Positions 9,901 through 21,900 of a stretch of DNA of 25,883 nt are shown piece after piece; positions within the stretch are counted from its first letter, which is position 1; each line of letters begins with the position of its first letter. Made by a program: the position numbers and the translations under genes. The DNA comes from Desulfovibrionaceae bacterium (GTDB lineage: Bacteria; Pseudomonadota; Gammaproteobacteria; Burkholderiales; Burkholderiaceae_C): the NCBI GenBank assembly GCA_009778355.1, contig WRJY01000334.1:1-25883 (forward strand), in the 5' to 3' direction. The notes beneath the pieces were generated by a model. It was not told the DNA's origin and ran no database searches. It was given only the letters and a program-made list of their open reading frames with translations.

Positions 9901-12900
9901 CCGCCGCGCCCTGGGCCAGCACGGCGCTGCCGTCGGCCCAGACCGCATGCACCTGGTACGCGCCGTCATAAATGGCCGGCACGGTCCAACTGAAGTCCAC
10001 CGTCCGGCTTTGCCCGTAGGGCAGCAGCGGCTGGCTTTGCGCCGGCAGCGTGGCGACAACGTAGCCCTGGGCGTCTTCGATCCCGAGGTTGATTTGTCCG
10101 GCCATGTCGGCCTGGCCGTTGAACAGCGTCACGCTGCCGGTCAAGATGGAACCGACCGGATAGGCGGGGTTGGCCAAGCTGACGGCGACCGTGCGCGCGG
10201 AAGTGGCGTCCGCCACGCGCAGGGGCGACACGAGCGCGTTGTTGTCTTTGGAAGTCTCGTCCACTTCGTCGTCCGGATCCACGACCACGCTCAATTGCCA
10301 GTCGCCCGCGACGTTGAATGCCGTGTCCACCCTGAATACCTGGCTGCCGCCGGCTGCCATCGCCGTGGTGCGGGTGTTCAGCAATTCGATATGCGCCCCA
10401 TCAGGCGAGATGGCGATCATGCGGACGGCGGCATCTGGCGCTGTTACCGTTCCCAGGTTGTGGACGACCAGCGTGATGCGGCTGGCCGCGCCGACCGTGG
10501 GAACCGCGGGCAGCACGGTGAGATCGGGCGCTTGCACGGAGAAGTCTGGTCTGGCGATTTGCGCCGGGTCATAGGTCACGCTGATGGCCTCGGACTGCGG
10601 GCCGGTGTTGCTTGACGCATCGGTGGCCTGGGCAACGAACAGGTTCTGCCCGGAATTCAAGGGGATGAACGGAAATACGGCGGTTCCGGGCAGCAGGAGC
10701 GCGTTCAGGCCGGATGAATCCAGAACGAAGAGCGCGCCCGAATTGGCCCACTGGATGCCATAGACATAATTTTGGAGGCTGCTCACGAGGGAAACCGCGC
10801 CCGCGCCGTCCAGAGTGTTCAACTGGCCTCCGCTGACGAAGGTCAGCAATCCAATGGGAGACAGCGAGAACTGATCGACGCCATTGGCCTGGGCCGTGAC
10901 CGCGACGGGCGACGATTGCCCCAGTTGCACCCGGTACACCTGGTTGAATCCGGAAATGGCATCCCGGGCCAGGAAATAAAGGGAATTCCCATCGGGCGCC
11001 CAGGTCATCTGCGGGCCATAAACATACGGCGCTGGCCCAGTCACTGGAGTGGAACTGCCATCGGCCAGCGACAGCAGCGCGAGCGCGGCGCCGTCCATGA
11101 CGGCAACATGCTCGCCATCGGGTGACAGCGCCAAATTGGTGAACTGACTGGCCGCCGTTGCGATGACCCGGCTGGCGCCGGAGTTGATTTGCACCTCGGC
11201 CAGGTCCATCCCGTTGTTGGTCAAGACGATCCAGCGCGTTCCGTCGGGATGCCAGGCCATCGCGGTAACGATGGAGCCAAAGGCGCTGCCGGTGACGCTG
11301 CCGTCGGACACCTGAACCACTTTCACGCCGCCGGAGTAGGTTGGCAGCGCAATCCGGGCGGCATCGGGCGACCACGCCAGAGCAGCCCCGAAATCCACTC
11401 CGGAAATGGTTTGCAGCACGGTTGACGCGGCATTGCCGTCCGCCGCTGGCGTGACGCGCCGGATGACCAGCGTGTTGCCAAGCATCGTGGCCACCATATC
11501 TGCGCGCGGCGCGGCTGCCCATGCCCACGAGTAATCGCTCACGGCAGTTGAACCCAAAGCGCCCAATGCGGTCACCGAACTCAGCATGACCCCGTCCCGG
11601 CTCAAGACCACTTGCGCGCCAGGCTCAGTGAACAGGCGCACGGCGGTACTGCTCTGGCCGGTTGAAATGGGATGGCCGCTGTCGGTGGGATAAAAAATCA
11701 CCGGGGCCAAAGGCGCGACCAGATCGGCGGGTACGCCGTTGACCTCGTTGGAGGGCGCGCTTTCGTTGCCCGCCGCATCGCACGAGCGAACCACGTAGTA
11801 GTAGCGGCTGCCGTTGATGACCGCGGTGTCGGAATACGTCAGCGTGTCGAAGTCCGTCGTGCCCAGCGAGTCGTAGGGGCCGCCCGCCGTGGCGGAGCGG
11901 TACACGGCGTAGCAGGCAATGGTTGCGCCCGAAGCCGGCGCCTGCCAAGTGAGAAGCAATTGACCGCCATTGGGCGGGGCTTGCAACGACAACAATGGCG
12001 CTTCTGGCACGGGCAAGGCAATGTCCGCCGCCGCCTCGTTGGACATTTCCCCCTGGTTGCCGACCTGATCGACCGGACGCACCGTATAGACGTAATGGCC
12101 ATTGACCAAGGGGCCATCAACATATAACCGGGGCTGGCCAACTGACGCCGTGGCAATCAGAACGCCATCGCGCCAAACTTCATACTGGGCCAGATCGGGG
12201 GCCAGGCTTTCGGTCCAGCTTACGGTCACCATGTCGCCGGAAACGCTGGCGCTGGCCACTACCGGCGGCGGCGCGGTGGCGTCGCCGATTTCGGTGGGGC
12301 TGGAACTGGCCGCCTCGCCCAGCAGCCCCAGGGCGCTCAAGGCCCGTACGGATACCGTGTGTACACCATCGCGCGCGGGCACATCGGCCGCGGCGCCCGC
12401 AACGACCGGCAGCGACTTGCCTTGCACGTCGCTGACGATGGCGTCCGAGTAGCCGTTGACGCTCGCGGCAAAGGAAATGCGGATGCGGTCCGTGTAGTAC
12501 GGCGGATCCAGCGTCAGTTGCAGACTGCTGTCGGTGTTGGCCGTCTCCTCCTTGAGTGGCGCCCAGACATAGCCATCCCAGGCTTCGATCACGAAATGCG
12601 CCGGGCCAGCCATGTAGGGGCTCCAGACGATGGACAGCCCGGTCATGAGTTCCTTGCCGGCTGTTCCCAGCTCGATGCTCGGCTGGGGATCGGCGGCGTC
12701 GGGCTGCCAGGCGCTGTAGTCATCCGCATCGATGGCGTTGTTCGCGCTGGCATAGTAAGCGGTAGTTGAGCTGGCGGACGCGGTAACGAAGCTGAACGGC
12801 TGCGAATTGGCTTGGCCGTCCAGCCCAACCACGTAACCAGCCACGTCCGCGCTGGCGCTGGCCGCCCAGGTGGTCTGGTACACGAGGCCGGAAGCCACGG

Positions 12901-15900
12901 CCGTGACGGACGCGGGCGCGGCAGGCGGGTCGCCCCGGGCCACGCGCGCCGTGCCGGCCCTGCTGCGGTTGCCTGCGGCGTCGGTCTGCCGGGCCGAAAA
13001 AATGTTGGCGCCTTTTGCCAGCGGCAGCGCGTCGGCGCTGAAATGGCCCTGTTCGTCCGGCGTGATCGACTGAGTAACCGGGGTTCCCGTTTCGGGGGCG
13101 TCCACCACCGTCACCGCGTCGGTGGCATTGGGCGATGATCCGGTCAGCGGCGTCGAATCCTGCGGCACGGGCGTGTAGGGCTGCTTGAGCCTGGTGGTAT
13201 AGACCACGGCGGTTACGACAGGCGTGGCATCCGACTCGTTGTCGTTGTTGTTGACGGCCAGCACTTGGTACTGGTAGCGGCCATCCGGCCGGCCGGCGTC
13301 CACAAAGGTCGTGTCCGTCACCGGCGCGGCGTTCAGCCGCGTGGTGGCGCTTTGGCCATTGGCGTCCGGCGGATCGGTGCGCTGGATGTAGTAGCCGCGC
13401 AGATCGCTGCTGCCGCTGGCGGTCCAGTTCAAGGTCACGTCCCCGCCATCGACCCGGGCAGTCAGGTCTTGGGGCGCCAGAGGTCTTGCCAGGTTTTTGC
13501 GCATCACGGTGATGGCATCGGGCGCCGGATCGGTGTGGTCCGTCAGATCGGTAGCCACGGCGCGCAACTGGGTGGGGCCATCGGGGACGCCCTGGGTGTC
13601 CCAGTTGACGCTGTAGGGCGCCGTGGCGCTGACGCCGATGACGCTCCAGTCTGGCGAGGCGCTGGATTTGAATTCAAAGCGCACCGTGGCGATATCCGTG
13701 TCCTCGCTGTCCGCCCGGACGTACACCACGCCATCGACATTGGCCCTGTCGGCAGGCTGCATGATGACCGCGTGCGGCGGGCGGGTGTCCACCATCACGC
13801 TGGCCGGATTGGAGGGAATGCTCTGGTTGTCCGCCTTGTCAACGGCCACGACGGTATAGACGAAAGTGCCGTCGGGACGCGCCTTGTCCAGATAAGTCGT
13901 GGCGCCGAGCAGGTACGGCCGGATGGAGTTGTCGGTCGGATCGATCTGGTTGACCAGTTGGCCGTCGCGGTACAGCAAATATCCGGCCAGATCCGGCTCG
14001 GTATTGGCCGTCCAGCTCAAACTCACGTCGTTGTCGCCGGACAGTTGCGCCTGCAACCCCAAGGGTTGGGCCGGCGGGGTGTTATCGATATTCACCTTCA
14101 CCTGGGCTGTCGTCGTTCCGCCCTGAATATCCGCCGCGACGAGACGGATCGTGTACACGGCGTCTTCGGGCAAACCGGCAGTTGACCAAGTGGCCAGCAC
14201 GCCGCCCTGCACCGGCAGCGGGGAAGTGCGCAACACCGTCCACGTATCGGGCGCGTCGCCGGCGCCAACGGATACTTCGTAGTCGCGGAAATTCGTTAGC
14301 GAATAGGCGCTGCCTTCGATGGACACCAAGCCGCCCACGGCGGAATCGGCCTCGGGCTTGGTGATTTGCGCCAGCGGTCCAGGACTGACGATGATGTTGA
14401 CGGTGTTGGACGGCGCGCTTTCCACGCCGCTGCGCGAAAGCGCGGTGACCGTGTAGGCGTAGCTGCCATCGATCAGCCCAGCATCCAGGTATTGCAGATC
14501 AGTCAGCGGCTGCGTATTGATTTTGCCGCCGTTGCGGTACAGGTTGTAGCCGGCGATGCGCGCAGGATCATCGGCCTGCGTCCAGCTCAGACGCGCGTCG
14601 TTGCGTTGTTCACGTTGCCCAGACAGCACGGGAGCATTAGGCGGGGTTGCGTCGATTTGCAACGGCACGTCGAACACGGAAACATTACCGCCCTTGTCTT
14701 CCACCGTGAGCCGCAGCGTGGCTGGCCCGTCAGGCGGCAAGCCGATCAATTGGGCCAGTTCGGCGTTGTCGATGTTGCCCGTTCCCCTGGCGATGACGGT
14801 GAGGCTGTCGACGCTTTGGCCCACGCCGCTGCCCAGTTCAAGCTTCCAGGACTCGATATTGGCGTCGCTGGCCGTGCCGATGACCGGCACTTGCGTACCG
14901 ATCGGCGCATTGGCCGCGGGCGAGGCAATCAGCGCGACAGGCGGCGTGTTGTCGATGTTGATGCTGGCATTGGCCACGCCGATATTGCCGGCTTTGTCCG
15001 TGCCGATCAACTGCGTCGCGTAGGCGCCATCGGGCATTTCCGAGCCGTCGAAGGCAAAGGACACCGAGGCCGGAGAGGATGCGACGGTCTGCGTCAAGAC
15101 GCTGGCGCCGCCGATTTTCAGCTCCGCGGTGAGCAGATTGCGGTCATCGAGCAGACCGGTGATCTGGGCCGGGCGCGCGCGGCTGACAAACGTGCCTGGC
15201 GCCGGATTGGAGAATGACACATCCGGCACTTTGGAATCCAGCTCGAAATCGTCCGACTGGAAGTTGGTGGAATTCTCGGCGGCGTCGCTTGCCAGTACGC
15301 GGATGCGATAGCTGGCGTCGTCCAGGCCCAACTGGTCCAGCGTTCCGAGCAAGGAGTTGGCAATGTTTTCGGAGCCTTCGGTGAGCAGCACGCGGCGGGT
15401 GCTGGGCAGCGGCCCTTCGATATAGACCTGATAACTGATCAACGACAAATCCGAGACGGAGCCCATGAGCGCCGCGTTGCCGGGCATGAATGGCTTCAAC
15501 GCCGAATTCAGCGTGAACAGCGGCGGCGTGGCATCGAGCAATACCGTGCTTTGTTCGGTCTGGACATTGGTCGGGTCGGCGCTGGACGTGGCTTGGATTT
15601 CGACGGTGTATTCACCGTCCGGGACAGGAGCCGAGGCGTCATCCAGGCCGTTCCAGACGAGGGCTCTTTCACCCGGCACGGCCAGCGATTGCGAGAGCAA
15701 ATGCCGTACGGCAGCGCCATTGCGTTTGATGGTCAGATCGAGCGCCGCCGGCTGGAATACGTCGTAGGCGATATTCAAGGCATCGCGCCGGCCATCTCCA
15801 TTGGGCGAGAACGGGTCGGGCGACGTGGCGAATTTCCTGATTAACGGAATGGGCGCAATGAGCCGCAAGTTGCGGGTCATTTCAGTGGCCAGTTCCACCT

Positions 15901-18900
15901 TGTCAACTGCCCGCAAGCGCAGCGTGATTACGCCTTCCATCGAGGTGGCATTCAGGGTTGCCAGCTTGCGCAGGTCAACCCCCGTGGTTTGGGAGGCCAG
16001 AACCGTCCAAACGTCTGGGGCGCTGTCCACGCTGTATTCCAGCGTCCATTGCTGCAAATTCTTGTCCGTGGCGCTGCCAAAGATGTCCAGGAACAAACTC
16101 GTGACATCCCCGGCGGCTGGCCGATCCAACAGCAAGGCCGGCGGGGTTCGGTCCACCTCGACTTCCAAACTGCGACGCACCGCATCCACTTCATTGCCGA
16201 CGCTTGGCGCCTTCAAATTGCCGCACCCATCCTCGTAGGTGATGTCGAAGGTATACAGGCCATCGGCGACGTAGTTGCCCGCATCGTCCTTGCCATTCCA
16301 GACGAGGTCGCGCTGGCCTGTTGGCACAGACAAATGGGTGGACAAGTTACGCACCACATCACCCACCCGCTGGCGACCTGAATCATCTATCTCTATGCGA
16401 CGAACAATCGCCGTAACCGCCAAGGGTTCCAAGGGGTCGATGGACAGCGCCACGCTGCTCAAGCTGCTGCTGGTACCGGGTGAAAACAGCTTCCGATCCA
16501 CCGACGCTGGCCCAACGTCTACCGTCCCATCGAGGTAAAAACTGACCTGCCGGCACACTTGCGCGCCCGACCAGTCATAAGCCGTCACCCGGGCTGTCAC
16601 AGGTCCTGAAATATTAGTTATGGGACCCAACTCACCTGCAATGTGTTTTCCGGTCAAATAAGCGCGGGGAGCAGGAGAAAGTGAAGGATAGTAGTAATAC
16701 TCCTTCTCGGTATAAGGCAAAGCAGCAGAAGTCAGATTGGCACTGGTCCGTGGATCCGGGTAATACAAACTCGGCAGGTCACCGTATACCGGCTGCCACA
16801 AAGCGTTTTCATCGTCGCCAAGGCGGAATTCCAGTAAATAATCGAAGCCGGCAGCGTCGTCAATTTGCACCACGGGACGCAATGCGTTGACCGTTTCTGC
16901 GCCAGCGCCTGGACGCGGGTGCAACTCGGGAATGGCGCATACCCGCTGGTTTTCCTGGGGATAGGTAATTCGCAGCGCTACAGGCGTGTGATCGGCAGGA
17001 ACCACAAAGCTGGTACTGCGTTTCACGCCATCCAGGTCGGTGGTGACGCCGGTAAGCGTGACATCCCCTTCCGGGAAAACGCCATGATCGAACGTGAATT
17101 CATAGGGCTGGTATACCGGATTGACCACGTTGAAAACCAGTTGACGTCCTCCATTGGGAGACTCCGCATAGACTTCCATGGAAAGCAAAGGCACGGCCCC
17201 CATATCTCCGGGTGTCGGCGTGGCGAAGCCATGCAACCTATAAGGCGCACTTTCCTCGCAATCCGCAAAATCGGGACGAAGCTTGAACTGGACACCACCG
17301 CAGTTCTTTCCTCCAAAAGCTGCCGTAAGTGTTTGCCCATCACTCAAAGTGGCCACAGCCTTCAGCACGTATTGAGCACAAGAAACATAACGACCTGTTT
17401 GGTTAATTGGAACCAATATGCCATTGCCGATAAAATCCGAACCCGCACTGAAAATCTTACGCCCGAGCACGTAATAAGGATCATCTGGACTAAAAATAAA
17501 TATGTCTAATTTTTGCGCCTCGCTGGAATTCGACAAGGTCACCACGCCATTCAGATTGGTTTCATTAATAGAACCAATGGCAGCTTGTAGCTTTGGTGGG
17601 TTTATATATATAGCAACAATTTCATTGGTAATGTATTGCGTCCCACTTCTGCCTATTAGTTTAAGCCTCAGGCGAACTCCTTTCTCCACAGGGATATTAT
17701 TGTTGAAAAATTCGACCATTCCAAAGTTTTGCGGGATGGAGTTGCTATCGTCCAGCACTGACTGTTCCGATGTCCAATCTGTCGGCGGCGTCTCAACTTT
17801 ATTGACAAGATAGGGCACCTGCTGGCCGGTCTTCAGGGGATACACCTGAACATTGGGCTGCTCTAGCCATTCCCCTTGCTGTGCCAGTTGATCTTCATTG
17901 AACTGCACGGACACGGCTACTATGGGGTCATCCAGAGTCTCCGCAAAAATCATCGCGATGCCTGCGGAGGGCCGCAAACGACGTTGCTGCGCATTACTCC
18001 ATGAGCCATTCCAGACGGTTGGCGGCACTGGAGGTGTTTCCCCATCCTGCAATTCATGATCAAGAATCTGCCCCGTCAACATCAGTTGCACCGCAGGCTG
18101 GGCAGGATCGAACTGCGCCACGGTACGATTTCCCGCCAGATCGGTGGCGGTCAACCTGTAGCGCTTCCCGACATAGTCGGCCAAAGGCAGATAAACTGCA
18201 TTTGACCCCGCCATGTTATTGGCCAATCTCGTTGCATCCATGTAAGGACGCCACTGGCTTGGCGCTGCGCCGTCACCAACCTCCAACTGCACCAAATCAA
18301 AATTGACATCCGTCACAGACCAGCGCAATTCGGTGGTGCGGCATGGACTGTCTGGGCATAAAGAAAATGGTGGCCCACTCTTCAGCGCGTCAATGACAGG
18401 AGCCGAGTTGTCCACCGTTACAAAGAAGTCGAAACCGACCACATTGATCCTGTACTCGCCATCCGCGACGATTTGGCCGTTGTTGTCACGACCATCCCAA
18501 ACGATTGCTGCATCCACGGCACCGACCGGATGGCTGCGCGACATCGTCCGCACCAAAGCGCCCTGCTGGTTGTAGATGCCGAACTCCAGATTTACAGGCT
18601 CCAGCACCCGGTAGCTGAGCGTCATCTCATCGTTGATACCGTCGCCGTTGGGTGAAATGTAGGCAGGCTCGCGCACAACATTGGTGATGGGCGGCCCGTT
18701 ATCCGCAATCGTGACGCGGCGCAGCTTTTGCGCCTGGTTTCCGGCCAAGTCCTCAGCCGTCAGGCGCACGGTATAGCGCCCCACGCCCGGCGAGACCCAG
18801 AGGGTCAGGTCTTTGTCCCAGACCGGCGTGGCGCTGGCGGAGATGATGGGATGCCAAACGTCGGGTGCGTCGTCGCTTGCGTAGTCCAGCCAGTAGCGCG

Positions 18901-21900
18901 CAAAGTTCTTGTCGGCGACGCCGCCATGGACCTTGACCGACACGCCATCGGGTTGCCGCGTCAGCGCCAAGTCGGTTTGAAGATTGGCCAGCGTGCGGAA
19001 AACATAGGAATCGTTGTGTCCGTATTGCTCTTCGGAAACACATTGCGTCAAGTGCGCAGGATTGGCCGCAGACCAGTATTGCAGCGCACGGCCATATTCA
19101 ATGAATTGGCTTTGCCCAACTTCCGGAGGCGCGCCATCAAAATCAATATCGGAAATTACCGAGTGACTCCGTAGATCAATCAAGCGATATCCAAAATCGC
19201 CTCTAAACACATTTCCAGGAACACTGTCGCCCTGTGCGCTACTTGTGTACAAATGGGCAAGCAACTCATACCGACCAGGAACAGCCATCAAATTAGCCAT
19301 GGGTCGGATTCTCTGTATCGGTACAATGATTACGCTGTCAGAACGGCTAGAAAAACTATTCAAACCAGACTTGACCGTCCCGTCATTCAAGTTATATGTC
19401 AATACCATCAGATCCGCGCTGCGGCCAGACCCGACTTCTATGCGACGGATTGTGAGCGTGCATTCTGTGGGCTGGTTATCCACCGTGGAACAGTCCTGCG
19501 CGATGGGAATGTATAGTTCTGAGGAGTCTTCGGCCCAGGCTTCAGTTCCGCTTTGATTTTCGGTGCTTATTTCACTGTAACTGTTTCCATTGGCATCCAG
19601 GAGCACGAAAGCGCCGACCTTGTACCCAACCAGGAACTTCCCATCAGGCGACCAGTAGTAGTTGCTGGCCGTCGCCGGCAATGATTGAGAGCCGCCGTTT
19701 ACCAGATCCAGCCAAACAGTGCCCCCGGTATACGAATCGGCAATGAGCCGTTGCTTGTCAGGCGACTGCCGTATGTTGTACACATTGGACAGACCCAGTG
19801 CTCGCCGCGCCCCGGTATTGGTGTTGATCGCGCTCAGGCTGGAATCGCCCAGAACGACAAATACCTCGCCACCGTCTTGTGACAAACCGATCAGGGAGCT
19901 GACATTCCCGTTGAAAATAATCTTTCTGCTCTCGCCTTCCCCGCCGGCTGACATCAGTTGCTGCAAATTCCGGTTGTAGGCCACGATGCGCGTACCTTGC
20001 TCGTTGGCAACAAAGCTGTCCCAGCTAATAGGGGTATCGCCGTTCGCCTGGAACAAACCACCCAAAACGAGCCGCACCCCGCGCCCCCATTCATCTTCCC
20101 GGTAGATGCCGGCCGGCAGGTCCGTCAGCACATTCCTTGCCGTGGGAGCATTGAGGTAGAACCCAGCGCCATCGGGAATGGACATGGCGACGGACATTGA
20201 CGTCGGGAGCGCACAAGTCAAACCCGCGTTGATCCCCGCGGGATCGCCTATGGCGGCCAGTAACGGGCTGCGATTCGTGTCCACCTCTACCGTTGCTCCG
20301 CCCAGAATCACGCCTTCTGTATTCCGTACGGTCAACTCGTATCTGCCGTCTTCCACGAGGCGGCCATCGCTATCCAGACCGTCCCATTGCCATGAGCCGG
20401 AGGATGCCGCTTCCCAGGGGCCGGCGGTGCGCACCTCGCTGCCACGCTCATCGGTGACTTGGACCATCACCGGCATGACTGAAGACAACCGGTAAGTCAG
20501 TACCGTGCTGTCCTTGACGCCATCTCCATTGGGCGAGATATACGCCTCCGACACGGAAAAATTTCCTTCCTGGGTGCCCAGGGAAATGGTCGCCGTGTTG
20601 TTGTCCCGCACACGTTCCTTGATGGCGGACTGGGGATTGACCACCACCGTGATGGTGTTCAGTCCGGGGGTGGTTGGCGCGTCAAACGAAAATTGCGCCG
20701 ACGCATTGGCCTGACTTGCCAAAGTAGGCAGTATCACGTCGGGCGCCAGCTTGATGCCGTCATCCGGACTGCCGATGAAGGCGCTGACCACCACGTTGTC
20801 GGCGCCTTGCTCGCCCAAATTGGCAACATTCACCGTCAGGACGGTGGCCTCGCCCGGTCTGGGAACGCTGGGGTTCAAGGCAAGAGCGCCTTGGGAAATC
20901 GCAAAATCCGGCAGCGTTAATACCTTCAGGTTCGTAAAGGCGGTGTTGTCGGTCAGGTCCGTTTCGCCCGCCAGTTTGTGTTCGGGATCGACCACGACAA
21001 AAATCAAACGCTCGGCGGCTGTCGGAACTTCCCAGTTGATCGTGGCCATTGCGCTGCCCAGGGCAGGCAGTGCGTCGATGCTGGTGGAGCCGATGGGCGT
21101 GCCGCCTGAATTCGGATCGCCATCGTAGAACTGCACCTCGATGTTGCCGGGTGCAGCCACGTCGCCAACGTTGCGCACCAGGGCGTTGATCGCCACGTCA
21201 TAGCCTTCCAGCGCGGGGTTTGGCGTGAATGTTAAATCCCTGTAGCTGACCGCCAGGTTCAGGCCGGCGTTTGCCGCGACGTTGAAATCCAGGGTTGCCG
21301 TGTTGTCCGCGAGGTTGCTGTCGCCGCTGACCTGTTCAGGATCCATCTCAACGATGAAGCTGTAGCCGCCCCCCTGATCGGGGCGCCAGGGAATCTGCTG
21401 CTCAATGGCGCCGCCCGCGGCGATCTGCACCACATTGGTCAGGATGGGCGTGACGCTAGAGCCGGAGCGGACGCTGTAGCGGACATTGAACGAAGTGGAA
21501 TCGAGCGCGCCGGTGTTGTGCAGGCGCACGGTAAATACGACATCGGAGCCGGGCCGCGGAATGTCGGGACTCAGTGTGATGTCGGATCTATCCACCGCCA
21601 GTGACACGCCCCCGACCGTCTTGACCGTGACCGAGGCGCTGTTGTTGTCGCGAGTGGATTCATGGAGCAGGCCATCGGGGTCCAGTTCCACGGTATAGAC
21701 CGTGGCGCCCGCAACGGACAGCGTGGGTTTGAATTGGACCGCCGTGGTTGCGCGCGCGGCGACACTGAACGTGGTTTCGGCAACGCGGGCGCGCGTACCT
21801 GCGTTGTCGCTCCACAACACGGCCTGGGCATCGGTCACGCCCGCCAGCCCGGCATTGCTGATGAGCGCATCGATCTGGATCGTCGCAGGCAAGCTGGACA

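Noticed and set aside
7136..10615. Plus-strand open frame of 1,159 codons
   Set aside because: It is the antisense of the Ig-rich end of the giant gene. The translation is low-complexity in G, V, R, A and H with no domain, as expected opposite GC-rich coding sequence.
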